64,000 nucleotides of DNA from Ferdinandcohnia sp047246645 (GTDB taxonomy: Bacteria; Bacillota; Bacilli; Bacillales; Bacillaceae_L). The notes beneath the pieces are model-generated. The model saw nothing but the letters and a program-made list of their open reading frames with translations, had not been told where the DNA came from and did no database searches. Both the position numbers and the translations under genes were made by a program. Of the stretch, positions 24,950-32,994 are shown one piece after another (the stretch's first letter is position 1; each line of letters opens with the position of its first letter). The stretch is from NCBI RefSeq assembly GCF_047246645.1, contig NZ_JBFOKR010000006.1, positions 174,520-238,519 on the forward strand, given 5' to 3'.

Positions 24950-25510
24950 TTATGCTTCTTTAAGTTGATGCTCTTCTTCGGTAAAATGCCCAATGCGCAT
25001 TGTATGAAGTGTATACAAATCTTTTGAAACCTCAAACAAATTATATATATCTCCCTCAGCATTAAGCTTATCAAAGATATGTTTTCGTGTCTCATTAGCT
25101 AAAGTAACATATGGTAGCTTTTGAACGGCTTTCGTAGATCTGCCATTAACCTTTTTGACCCTCATAAAAATTGTATCAATGTCTAACTCGTAGAATAGCT
25201 CTGAGAAAAAGGTATCTTTAGCTGGTTGATTATATCCTTTACCATGGAATGGCTTACCAAGCCATGTGCCAAGAAAACCTGCATTGTCTTGAATATCAAA
25301 TAAGTTAATTGTCCCGATTGGAGAGCCCCATTCGTCTAAAATGGTTCGTGAAATCAATTCACCACGCTCTTCCGCTTCAATCGTTTGCTTTGTTAAAAAT
25401 AGAAATTCTTCATAAGAATAAGCTTTATGACGCACAAATGGGAAGACATCCGGGTGCACCATTAAGTCATAAAGAGCTTGACTATCTTGAAGTTCACGCT
25501 TTTTTAGCAT
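24950..25510 (-). CDS. GNAT-family N-acetyltransferase
   Basis: From the ATG at 25510 (GGAGGGG 6 nt upstream) the protein has 186 residues; an earlier in-frame ATG at 25555 lies within a large leader hairpin and is rejected. The RimJ-type acetyl-CoA site is seen as GTWLGKPFHGKGYNQPAK (about residues 90-110) and MRVKKVNGRSTKAVQKL. The acceptor is unknown. The gene does not belong to the yfh set I remember from B. subtilis, so it is probably an insertion, and its leader carries a tRNA-like element. Confidence 0.8.
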   Translation of the reverse strand: MLKKRELQDSQALYDLMVHPDVFPFVRHKAYSYEEFLFLTKQTIEAEERGELISRTILDEWGSPIGTINLFDIQDNAGFLGTWLGKPFHGKGYNQPAKDTFFSELFYELDIDTIFMRVKKVNGRSTKAVQKLPYVTLANETRKHIFDKLNAEGDIYNLFEVSKDLYTLHTMRIGHFTEEEHQLKEA

Positions 25511-25546
25511 CAGTTTCCCCTCCAAAGAGGACAGACTCGTGTTGAA

Positions 25547-25600
25547 CGATTCCACCCTCGAAATTTTTTGTAATGATAAAAAATTTCGGGGTGGGAATCG
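25547..25600. repeat. Long inverted repeat in the GNAT leader
   Basis: Arms 25547-25569 and 25578-25600 are 23 bases each around an 8-nt loop; the outer 7 and inner 10 positions pair perfectly and the middle pairs with a one-base shift. One arm is made of the T-arm and acceptor strand of the tRNA-like element next to it, so the two folds exclude each other. Confidence 0.75.
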
Positions 25601-25650
25601 AACCCACTAGAACCAGAGAAACTGGTGGCGCACCATTTGCCTTCCCTAAA
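25584..25650 (-). ncRNA. tRNA-like element (pseudo-tRNA)
   Basis: On the minus strand TTTAGGG (25650-25644) can pair with CCCGAAA (25590-25584) at 6 of 7 positions. Between them lie a GGC/GCC D-like arm with GG in the loop, an ACCAG/CTGGT stem in the anticodon position with a short loop, and a perfect T-arm GTGGG-TTCGATT-CCCAC. Total 67 nt, short for a tRNA, no CCA, atypical anticodon loop. A perfect 16-bp palindrome follows at 25655-25670. The remainder of 25511-25871 shows no gene. Confidence 0.5.
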
Positions 25651-25871
25651 GATAACCAACAATTGTTGGTCAAATTTAAGTTATATATAGTTGTTAGTTA
25701 GGAAATAAATTTAGCCGAGTAGGCTTGAATTTTTATATTTCAAATTTGCTCTGCTTAAGTATAATACTCGATATTTCTTTAAAAATAAATAGGATTTTTA
25801 TTATTTTTTTTATCAAATTATTGGAAGTTTCGACGTTTCTTATTTAACATTGTCAGAAGGTGTCGAACCTT

Positions 25872-26996
25872 TTATTTTTGAAAGACAATTTCCCCATTTA
25901 TCATAGTTAGTTCTGGTTTTGCCAGGAAGTGAAATGGGTGTTCGTTCCAAACTACTAAATCTGCATCTTTACCGATTTCGATGCTACCAACGGCATGCTC
26001 GACATTTAAATTTCGGGCTGGTGAAATCGTTATTCCTTCTAGCGCCTTTTGCTCATCTAATCCTTCACGAACTGCAATTGCAGCACAGACATTAAGATAT
26101 TGAATCGGTGTATAAGGATGATCCGTTGTAATGGATACTTCAACCCCAACATCTGTTAAAACCTGATAGGTCTTCCAACTCTTATTCTTTAATTCAATTT
26201 TAGATCTACGTGTCAGTGTTGGGCCAACTGATACCTTTAAATTTCGCTCCTTTAACTCTTCAGCAACTAAATGACCTTCCGTGCAATGCTCAATCCTGAT
26301 ATCAAGATTAAACTCATCTGCAAATCGTAAAGCAGATAAAATATCATCTGCACGATGTGCGTGAATTCTAACAGGAATTTCACGCTTGAGTGCTTGAATC
26401 AAAGGTATCATTTTTAAGTCATCAATGTCATCCGTATACTTTGCTTTATAAAAAGCATCCCTAAGCATACCCATAATACCCATTCGGGTTATAGAATCCT
26501 TATTGCCCAGGCTGTGAATTCGTTTCGGATTTTCACCCAATGCGATTTTGAGCCCTGCGGTTTCTTGGAGAAGCATCTTAGTAATATTTTTTCCATGAGT
26601 TTTAATAACAGAAGTGGTACCGCCAATCACATTGGCACTTCCAGGCATGATATGAGCAGTAGTAATACCTGACTGGATTGCGTCCTGAAAAGCAATATCT
26701 AACGGATGAACACTATCATAGGCCCGGATATGTGGAGTAAGGACATCGATGGTTTCATTCGCATCATTACCTGCCCAACCGGTACCTTCATCATATAAAC
26801 CAAGATGCGTATGAACATCAATAAAACCAGGGAACAAATACTTACCATGACAACCGATAACCTCCGCATTTTCAGGCGTAACGAGGTTATGTCCTATATT
26901 TACTATTTTTCCATTCTCTATAATGACATCGGCATTGTCGATCTTTTCCGATGTTATCGGATACACACAAGCATTTTTAAAAATTGTTTTTTTCAT
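25872..26996 (-). CDS. Metal-dependent amidohydrolase, imidazolonepropionase-like
   Basis: The 374-residue cytoplasmic enzyme has the amidohydrolase TIM barrel with metal ligands in DVHTHLG (near residue 60), RIHAHRADD (about 215), RIEHCTEGH (about 235) and STTDHPYTP (about 295), and an N- and C-terminal beta sandwich ending DLVVWNEHPFHF. No signal peptide. Related proteins hydrolyse cyclic amides or dipeptides; the substrate here is unknown. AGGAG lies about 10 nt before the ATG. It is not part of the usual yfh block. Confidence 0.85.
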   Translation of the reverse strand: MKKTIFKNACVYPITSEKIDNADVIIENGKIVNIGHNLVTPENAEVIGCHGKYLFPGFIDVHTHLGLYDEGTGWAGNDANETIDVLTPHIRAYDSVHPLDIAFQDAIQSGITTAHIMPGSANVIGGTTSVIKTHGKNITKMLLQETAGLKIALGENPKRIHSLGNKDSITRMGIMGMLRDAFYKAKYTDDIDDLKMIPLIQALKREIPVRIHAHRADDILSALRFADEFNLDIRIEHCTEGHLVAEELKERNLKVSVGPTLTRRSKIELKNKSWKTYQVLTDVGVEVSITTDHPYTPIQYLNVCAAIAVREGLDEQKALEGITISPARNLNVEHAVGSIEIGKDADLVVWNEHPFHFLAKPELTMINGEIVFQK

Positions 26997-27090
26997 TAGT
27001 GGTGAACTCCTATCTTTCTTTTAGCTTTTATTGATAGTATATGGTTCCTATTTCGATTGATATTACGCTAAGAGGGTGAGAGTGAACTAT

Positions 27091-27225
27091 TTGCACCTGC
27101 TGATATGAATTTATGTCAGAAGGGTTGTTGGAAAGCAGTCCCAGTTAGATTTGAATAACCTAAGAGCAGGGTACGATAGAACTGTAATCGGTCCCTGCTA
27201 GATGGAAGATTGAAGCGAGGTGCAA
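27091..27225 (+). ncRNA. Candidate structured RNA with a closed multi-stem fold
   Basis: Closing stem TTGCACCT (27091-27098) with AGGTGCAA (27218-27225). Inside: P2 27100-27106/27113-27119 (one wobble); P3 27122-27127/27136-27142 (bulged T, one wobble); P4 GTTA/TAAC 27144-27147/27156-27159; P5 AGCAGGG/CCCTGCT 27165-27171/27193-27199 with inner CGAT/ATCG. The wobble pairs favour the plus strand as the RNA. No coding frame is present in 27000-27331. Part of P5 is repeated at 27262-27280. Confidence 0.45.
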
Positions 27226-27331
27226 GGAAATCCATATTATGTCCGGCCTCATAAGAAAAAGCCAAGAGCAGAGTACGATAGATCCGATAGATCCATAACC
27301 AACTAACTTAATTCATAGAACCAATATTTCC

Positions 27332-28234
27332 TTATAAAATACTCTCCAGAGCAGCATTCGCTGTTTCATAGGTAAACTCATATCCATTCTCTAGCAATTT
27401 CTGTGGAAGCACTCTTTGTCCTTCTAAAACCAAAATACTCATTTCTCCCAGAAGTAGTTTCAATGCAAATCCGGGTACGGGTAACCAATGCGGCCGTCCC
27501 AGGCTCTTTCCAATCGTTTTTCCAAAATTCTTCATCTTCATTGGATTGGGTGCGGTCAGGTTTACTGGTCCAGAGATGTTTTTCTTGTGTAGAAGTAAGT
27601 CAGTTGATCTGATTACATCGTCTATATGAACCCAAGAAAGCCATTGTTGTCCTGTACCAATAGTTCCGCCCGCAAAAAAGCGATAAGGAAGAACCATCCG
27701 ACCTAATGCCCCACCTTCTTTACCGAGGACAACACCTAGACGCAGAAAACAAACTCTCATCCCAAGCTCTTCTGCTTGGGCAGCTTCTTTTTCCCATGCT
27801 TCAACTGTATTTGCTAAAAAGTCGTTTCCTTTTTGTGAAGTTTCCTCAGTGTAGGTTCCTTCTAGTGAAGTACCATATATCCCGATAGCACTCGCATTTA
27901 GTAAAACTTCAGGTTTAGTAGGTAATATCGAAAGAATCCTATTTACCTCGCGGGTTGCCTCAAGGCGACTGTCAATAATGCGTTGTTTTCGTTCCTTCGT
28001 CCATCTACCACTATTTAGTGATTCTCCAGAGAAATTAATAAAAGCATTTATCCCAGATAGGTGTGCTTCCGGGTTACTCGAATCAGTGAGCCATTCGACA
28101 TAAGTTATGTTTTCCTCTGAATGACGATTATAAGTGTTCCTAGTTAATATATATACGCTATGCCCCTGTTGTAGGAGATAATTTGTTAGTGCTTTGCCAA
28201 CAAATCCTGTGCCACCCGCAATCGCAATTTTCAT
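27332..28234 (-). CDS. yfhF: TIGR01777-family epimerase-like protein YfhF
   Basis: The 300-residue protein has an NAD(P)-binding Rossmann start (MKIAIAGGTGFVGKALTNYL), the extended-SDR segment NASAIGIYG, and the C-terminal DUF1731 region (LLGEMSILVLEGQRVLP). It belongs to the SulA/YfcH-like epimerase family of unknown substrate. GGAGGGTAC lies before the ATG. It is divergent from recX, as in B. subtilis. Confidence 0.9.
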   Translation of the reverse strand: MKIAIAGGTGFVGKALTNYLLQQGHSVYILTRNTYNRHSEENITYVEWLTDSSNPEAHLSGINAFINFSGESLNSGRWTKERKQRIIDSRLEATREVNRILSILPTKPEVLLNASAIGIYGTSLEGTYTEETSQKGNDFLANTVEAWEKEAAQAEELGMRVCFLRLGVVLGKEGGALGRMVLPYRFFAGGTIGTGQQWLSWVHIDDVIRSTDLLLHKKNISGPVNLTAPNPMKMKNFGKTIGKSLGRPHWLPVPGFALKLLLGEMSILVLEGQRVLPQKLLENGYEFTYETANAALESIL

Positions 28235-28333
28235 AACGTACCCTCCTTCGAAAGAATCCTTTTTCTACATATTCCATAACTTTCACATTTATCCTTTAAA
28301 ATCTTGTGCTACTATAAAAGGGAGGTGTGTAAA

Positions 28334-29134
28334 ATGGCCATTATTACGAAGATAACAACTCAAAAGAAGAATATAGAACGGTATAATATTTTTCTTGATG
28401 AGCAATATGCGTTTAGTGTTGACCAGGATGTATTTATCTCGTTTCAATTGAAGAAGGGCATGGAGTTAGATGAGCTTGATATAACAGAAATTCAATTTGA
28501 GGATGAAGTGAAAAAAGCATTTAATCTTTCGCTAACTTACTTGTCCTATCGTATGAGATCAAAACAAGAAATCATCGATTATTTAAAGAAAAAGGAAATA
28601 GATGAGCCGATTATTCCAGATGTTATACATAAACTCGTAGACTATAAATACGTAGATGATGGAGAATTTGCCAAAGCGTATGTTCAAACACAAATAAACA
28701 CGACCAGCAAAGGACCTGAAGTCATTAAACAGGAATTATATGAAAAAGGGATAAATCGGGACCTTATTGAACAAAGTTTAGAACTCTTTTCAAAAGAGGA
28801 ACAAATCCAAACAGCAATAAAACTTGTTGAAAAAACATTAAGTAAAACAGCTAAGTTATCAGAAAGACTCACGATTCAAAAACTTGAGACAGCATTACAG
28901 CGAAAAGGGTTTACGTGGGATATTATTCAAATTGCTTTGGAAGAGGTTTCTGTTGAAAAGGACATTGATGAGGAATGGGAAGCGGTACTACATCACGGAA
29001 TAAAGGCACATCGAAAGTACGAGAAGCTGGAAGGCTGGGAGTATGAGCAGAAAATGAAGCAATCCCTGTACCGAAAAGGTTTTAACATTGAACTTATTGA
29101 AAAATTGATTGAACACATAAAGGATGGGAACTAA
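28334..29134 (+). CDS. recX: RecA regulator RecX
   Basis: From the ATG at 28334, with GGGAGGTG upstream, the protein has 266 residues, as long as B. subtilis RecX (YfhG, 264). An upstream in-frame ATG at 28304 would place the ribosome site inside the gene. The three-helix repeats typical of RecX are visible (LTYLSYRMRSKQEIIDYLKK, LVDYKYVDDGEFAKAYVQ, ELYEKGINRDLIEQSLE, KGFTWDIIQIALEEV, RKGFNIELIEKLIEH). It binds RecA filaments and modulates recombination. yfhH follows directly. Confidence 0.93.
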   Translation: MAIITKITTQKKNIERYNIFLDEQYAFSVDQDVFISFQLKKGMELDELDITEIQFEDEVKKAFNLSLTYLSYRMRSKQEIIDYLKKKEIDEPIIPDVIHKLVDYKYVDDGEFAKAYVQTQINTTSKGPEVIKQELYEKGINRDLIEQSLELFSKEEQIQTAIKLVEKTLSKTAKLSERLTIQKLETALQRKGFTWDIIQIALEEVSVEKDIDEEWEAVLHHGIKAHRKYEKLEGWEYEQKMKQSLYRKGFNIELIEKLIEHIKDGN

Positions 29135-29135
29135 C

Positions 29136-29453
29136 ATGCAAGAAAAGCGTTATAGCCAAATGACTGAATACGAATTAAATCAGGAAATCGCAACTCTTAA
29201 AGAAAAAGCACGAAAAGCAGAACAACTAGGAATTGTAAATGAGTTAGCAGTACTAGAAAGAAAAGCAGCAATGGCAAAAGCATATTTGTTAAATCCAAAG
29301 GACTTTAAATCAGGTGAAATATATGAAATAGATGGTGATCCTGGAAGTTATTTTAAAATAAACTATATGAATGGTGTTTTTGCATGGGGACACCGTGTCG
29401 GTCAGGAAAGTACAGAAGAAGCATTACCAATTTCATTATTAATCAAGGAATAA
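29136..29453 (+). CDS. yfhH: YfhH family protein
   Basis: The 105-residue protein contains EKRYSQMTEYELNQEIATL and KAYLLNPKDFKSGEIYEI, matching YfhH, with an N-terminal helical part and a C-terminal SH3-like beta part (NYMNGVFAWGHRVGQESTEEALPIS). It starts one base after the recX stop, downstream of AAAGGATGGG. The function is unknown. A strong terminator follows. Confidence 0.88.
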   Translation: MQEKRYSQMTEYELNQEIATLKEKARKAEQLGIVNELAVLERKAAMAKAYLLNPKDFKSGEIYEIDGDPGSYFKINYMNGVFAWGHRVGQESTEEALPISLLIKE

Positions 29454-29455
29454 CA

Positions 29456-29487
29456 AAACCAGAGAGGCATGCTCTCTGGTTTTTCCA
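29456..29487. terminator. Terminator between yfhH and the YpzG-like gene
   Basis: AACCAGAGAG and CTCTCTGGTT form a 10-bp perfect stem around GCATG, followed by TTT; convergent genes share it. Confidence 0.88.
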
Positions 29488-29488
29488 A

Positions 29489-29641
29489 TCATGACTGTTT
29501 TCTTGTTTGGTGCTCTAAAATGATGAGGTTTTGTGTTCTTCGAGTTTCACCATTTACTTGTGCCCAAGCATGTTTTGGGTTAGCCCAAGCTTGTTGGAAA
29601 GGATTGTTATAATTGTTTCTCTTATATCCCTTGTTACCCAC
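29489..29641 (-). CDS. YpzG-like small protein
   Basis: The 50-residue gene encodes NPFQQAWANPKHAWAQVNGE followed by TRRTQN, the YpzG family core. The start is GTG at 29641 with GGAGGTG 8 nt upstream. It is rich in Asn and Gln and lies next to sspK on the same strand, so forespore expression is possible but not shown. Function is unknown. Confidence 0.72.
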   Translation of the reverse strand: MGNKGYKRNNYNNPFQQAWANPKHAWAQVNGETRRTQNLIILEHQTRKQS

Positions 29642-29692
29642 AAAACGCACCTCCAAGTAGTTTCGAGTTTGACTTCTTACAGTACTTTACTT

Positions 29693-29851
29693 TTAAAAGT
29701 CGTGTCGTTCACTTGAAGCTTTCATTCGTTCCTGTGGATGAGTGTTAATCGTACCATCTGCTCTTCGTGAGGCATATTCTGCTTTTGCTCTAGGTTCACC
29801 CTCAAATTTATTGCTTTCTTGATTTGGGAAGCCTCTTTTTTTATTCCGCAT
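29693..29851 (-). CDS. sspK: Small acid-soluble spore protein K
   Basis: The 52-residue protein contains RGFPNQESNKFEGEPRAKAE and YASRRADGTINTHPQERMKA, the SspK family signature, from a start with AGGAGG (minus strand, 29861-29866). SspK is a minor spore core protein made in the forespore under sigma G. The small YpzG-like gene follows it. No clear sigma G promoter could be picked out by eye. Confidence 0.92.
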   Translation of the reverse strand: MRNKKRGFPNQESNKFEGEPRAKAEYASRRADGTINTHPQERMKASSERHDF

Positions 29852-30054
29852 GCGAATACCTCCTAAAAAGCAAAAGATATCGTGTAAAAAGGATTTACCC
29901 TTTAAACACGTACTTATAGTATAGGTTATATCAGTTGAATCATGTAAAAAAGCATGCGTGAATTAATGGTAATATTAGAAGTGTAACAGTACACTTGTTA
30001 ATTTTTAAAGACATGCTGATAAACGAATTTTATAAAATTGTTGCATGAAAATAA

Positions 30055-30077
30055 AAAACCCTCAATTGAGGGTTAAT
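30055..30077 (-). terminator. Terminator of yfhP
   Basis: AACCCTCAATTGAGGGTT is a perfect palindrome; the minus strand continues with TTTTAT. The stem includes the yfhP stop region. Confidence 0.78.
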
Positions 30078-31053
30078 TTGGAACAAGTTCTAACTTTTTG
30101 CGAAGTTTTTCTTCACTAAATATCCATCCAGTATATGAATTAATAATAGTCAAATCTTGGTCTAATTGAACAACCGCAACAAAAGGATAATGTCCTTTAC
30201 TACGATAACGTAGGTCAATAAACCGTACTTCATAGTAATCATCATAATCATCTATTTCCCAACGATATACTGGGGAAAAGGATAAAAAGGCAGATAGGTT
30301 TTTATCTTTAACAGCAGCGTTTATGACTGGTGTATCAGGAATCGGCCGCTTTACAAATTGTTCATGGATAATGATTTCGTTCTTTACTGAGCGTGCTACA
30401 TAAAAATACCCTTCGGTTACTACCGCAATATGCCATTGATTAAACCGATATGTCGGTGAAATAATGATGTCAGTGATATGGTCGACCTTTGCTCGAATAG
30501 CTTTTTCAACTTTATTTCGCATTCGAAAACGAATGATATAATAAAGAATAAGTACTGCATAGACAGTGAAAAAGGTTACTCCGGGATGAACGCCAAGCTT
30601 CCATATAATAATTCCAAGAATGTGGACAAGAAAAATAAAAGGGTCAAACGTATTGATAACGCCTAATGCAACCCATTTATTCGAAAAAGGACGAAGGGCT
30701 TGAGTTCCATAAGCATTGAAGATATCTACAAAAACATGTAAGATAACTCCAATAAATGTCCATAGCCATAAAGGGAATAAGTTTGCTTCTGGAAAAAACA
30801 AGGAAAGTGCTCCTGTGATAATTAGTGGCCATAGTAAAACAGCTGGTAACGAGTGGGTAATCCCACGATGGTTTCGTATATAATGAGCATTGTTGCTTAA
30901 TTTTAGAATCGTATCTAAATCTGGTGCCTGTGAGCCAATTAGGGTACCAAATATGACAGCAGTAGTTGTTGCTGAATTTACTGTTACTGTAGGGTCCAAG
31001 GTAGCAATCCCACCTAAAGCAAGACCCATAACTACGTGTGTTCCTGTATCCAA
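30073..31053 (-). CDS. yfhP: Membrane-bound metal-dependent hydrolase-like protein YfhP
   Basis: The 326-residue protein has the YdjM/DUF457 N-terminal half with four or five membrane helices and conserved His/Asp residues (MDTGTHVVMGLALGG, GSQAPDLDTI, RNHRGITHS, HVFVDIFNAYGTQ), and a soluble C-terminal half ending FSEEKLRKKLELVPN. AAAAGGAGG precedes the ATG. The family resembles LexA-regulated hydrolases of unknown substrate. B. subtilis YfhP has the same length and neighbours mutY. Confidence 0.9.
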   Translation of the reverse strand: MDTGTHVVMGLALGGIATLDPTVTVNSATTTAVIFGTLIGSQAPDLDTILKLSNNAHYIRNHRGITHSLPAVLLWPLIITGALSLFFPEANLFPLWLWTFIGVILHVFVDIFNAYGTQALRPFSNKWVALGVINTFDPFIFLVHILGIIIWKLGVHPGVTFFTVYAVLILYYIIRFRMRNKVEKAIRAKVDHITDIIISPTYRFNQWHIAVVTEGYFYVARSVKNEIIIHEQFVKRPIPDTPVINAAVKDKNLSAFLSFSPVYRWEIDDYDDYYEVRFIDLRYRSKGHYPFVAVVQLDQDLTIINSYTGWIFSEEKLRKKLELVPN

Positions 31054-31216
31054 GCGTGGACCTCCTTTTCACACTTATTTATTTTTAATGTAACCAAACT
31101 TTCTAATTTCATAAAGGGATTCATGTAGTGAGGTAATGTAATTTGTGGTTTTGCGCGTAATGTTTATTTAGAGATCAAGCATTTTATATATTTAAAATGC
31201 TCTCAATTTATTCTAG

Positions 31217-31333
31217 TGTCTAGCTCCAGCGCCTAGCCCCTCGAGGTCGCTTCACCCCTCCTGCGGCGGCAACAGCCTCCTCGTCAGGGTTCCAGCGCTT
31301 GTCGGGGCTGATCAAGGCGCTTGCGCTTTTCTA
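31217..31333 (+). repeat. GC-rich interspersed repeat (Bacillus extragenic element)
   Basis: The block from TCTAGCTCCAGCGCCTAGCC to CAAGGCGCTTGCGCTTTT has much higher GC than the flanks and matches from memory a repeat scattered between genes in many Bacillaceae. AGCGCC near its start and GGCGCT near its end are complementary. The rest of 31054-31373 shows nothing. Confidence 0.7.
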
Positions 31334-31373
31334 ATAAGTTTACCACCATGTGAGAGGAATTGTGAATAGATAA

Positions 31374-32450
31374 ATGAACGCATTAGAAAATTTTTCAATC
31401 AAACAATTTCAAGCGGATTTAATCAGCTGGTTTGAAAAAGAACAAAGAGACCTCCCCTGGAGGCAGGACCAGGATCCATACAAAGTGTGGGTTTCTGAAA
31501 TTATGCTACAACAAACTAGGGTAGACACAGTTATACCCTATTTTAATAACTTTATTTCAACATTTCCGACCATTGAAGACCTGGCACACGCCGATGAAGA
31601 AAAGGTATTAAAGGCTTGGGAAGGTCTGGGCTATTATTCACGGGTTCGAAATCTTCAGGCTGCGGTTAAGGAGGTAGCAGAACAGTACGGTGGACAAGTA
31701 CCCAGTACAGTAAAGGAAATCTCTAGTTTAAAGGGTGTTGGACCATATACAACTGGTGCTATACTAAGTATTGCATATGGCATACCAGAACCAGCCGTTG
31801 ATGGTAATGTAATGAGAGTATTATCTCGGATATTATCCATCTGGGATGATATTGCAAAACCAAAAACAAGGCAACTTTTTGAAGATATTGTGAGAGAACT
31901 CATTTCTAAGGAAGATCCATCCGCTTTTAATCAAGCTCTGATGGAGTTAGGTGCGTTAATATGTATTCCTAGTAATCCTGCTTGTTTATTATGTCCTGTT
32001 CAGGACCATTGTAAGGCGTTTGCAGAAGGTGTTCAAAAGGAGCTCCCTGTTAAAACTAAAAAGAAGGCTCCTAAAGCTGTATCAATGGCTGCTGTTGTGT
32101 TAAAAAATGATAAAGATCAATTTGTAATTCATAAAAGACCTAATAAAGGACTACTGGCAAATCTTTGGGAATTTCCAAACCATGAAACAGTTTCGGAATT
32201 TTTCACCCAAAAAGAGCAGTTAACGGAGTTTTTACAGTCAGATTATGATATTGAAGCATCAATTGGAGAAGCATATACAACGATACAACATGTATTCTCA
32301 CATTTAGTATGGAATATTACCGTTTTTGTAGGAAGTGTAAATGATGTAGTAGAATCCGACTCGCTTAGACTCGTTAACTTAGAGGAATTACAACAATTTA
32401 CATTCCCGGTATCCCATCAGCGCATATTAAAAAGCTTTCTCGACAGATGA
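31374..32450 (+). CDS. mutY: A/G-specific adenine glycosylase
   Basis: The 358-residue repair enzyme removes adenine mispaired with 8-oxoguanine. Visible: catalytic Glu42 in WVSEIMLQQTR, helix-hairpin-helix LKGVGPYTTGAIL with the catalytic Asp in AVDGNVMRV, the Fe-S cluster cysteines CIPSNPACLLCPVQDHC (C-x6-C-x2-C-x5-C), and a NUDIX-like C-terminal domain (from about 235, HKRPNKGLLANLWEFP). The ribosome site is weak: the nearest purine run is GAGAGGAA, 15 nt or more before the ATG. B. subtilis calls it yfhQ. Confidence 0.95.
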   Translation: MNALENFSIKQFQADLISWFEKEQRDLPWRQDQDPYKVWVSEIMLQQTRVDTVIPYFNNFISTFPTIEDLAHADEEKVLKAWEGLGYYSRVRNLQAAVKEVAEQYGGQVPSTVKEISSLKGVGPYTTGAILSIAYGIPEPAVDGNVMRVLSRILSIWDDIAKPKTRQLFEDIVRELISKEDPSAFNQALMELGALICIPSNPACLLCPVQDHCKAFAEGVQKELPVKTKKKAPKAVSMAAVVLKNDKDQFVIHKRPNKGLLANLWEFPNHETVSEFFTQKEQLTEFLQSDYDIEASIGEAYTTIQHVFSHLVWNITVFVGSVNDVVESDSLRLVNLEELQQFTFPVSHQRILKSFLDR

Positions 32451-32488
32451 GAAAGCTCAAGGGAATAAAATATTTTATAAATCTTTCT

Positions 32489-32713
32489 CTAATCATAAGA
32501 CAGCCTAGAACCATGAGTATAATCTGCGTCATAGTGGCGAAAACCACCACGGGATTCAATTTCTTGAATGATTTCACGATGAATAGATTGACCTTCGGCA
32601 TTAAGATATGGAACAATTTGTTGGAGTGAATGATGGAAAAAAGCAAGTTCACTTTCCTTCCATTCACTCTTTGGGATCATTGATAAATGAGTCATATCGC
32701 GACCAACATACAT
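32489..32713 (-). CDS. yfhS: YfhS family protein
   Basis: The 74-residue protein begins MYVGRDMTHLSMIPKSEW and ends YDADYTHGSRLSYD, resembling B. subtilis YfhS. The ATG at 32713 has AAGGAGGG at a proper distance; a TTG two codons earlier is too close. Function is unknown. It lies between mutY and fabL as in B. subtilis. Confidence 0.85.
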   Translation of the reverse strand: MYVGRDMTHLSMIPKSEWKESELAFFHHSLQQIVPYLNAEGQSIHREIIQEIESRGGFRHYDADYTHGSRLSYD

Positions 32714-32819
32714 ATTCAATTACCCTCCTTTTTAAATGAAGCGTCAATTTTTTTATCTCTTTTCAATTAATAAGTTTATACAAAATAAGCAAAATTATCC
32801 TAATTATTTTATTAAACAA

Positions 32820-32858
32820 TTGTCTTCAAATTAAATTAGATGTGGAATTTGAAGACAA
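32820..32858. promoter_or_regulatory. 13-bp perfect inverted repeat between yfhS and fabL
   Basis: TTGTCTTCAAATT (32820-32832) and AATTTGAAGACAA (32846-32858) are separated by 13 nt. There is no T-run on either side. It lies between divergent genes and could be an operator or a leader hairpin; it does not look like the FapR site. Confidence 0.5.
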
Positions 32859-32994
32859 ATTTAGGACACATACCTTGCTGTATAAGACAATGTCACTGAT
32901 TTTTTTTGAGGGGGTTTTTTAAGAATTTACTGAAAAAAAAGCAAACTGTGGTAAATAGGCAAGGTGAAAATGACAAACAAAAGGAGTTGTACAT

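Noticed and set aside
25620..25645. Fluoride (crcB) riboswitch, suggested by AATGGTGCGCC
   Set aside because: The second conserved half of that motif is absent and the gene that follows is an acetyltransferase.
25584..25650. Functional tRNA
   Set aside because: 67 nt, an A-G mismatch in the acceptor stem, shortened D and anticodon arms, a pyrimidine after the anticodon and no CCA; kept only as tRNA-like.
27091..27225. Lysine, cobalamin or T-box leader, or group II intron piece
   Set aside because: Individual words such as GAGGTGCAA look similar, but core sequences, order of stems and domain V are missing.
32820..32858. FapR operator before fabL
   Set aside because: The dyad lacks the TTAGTACC-type core known for FapR.
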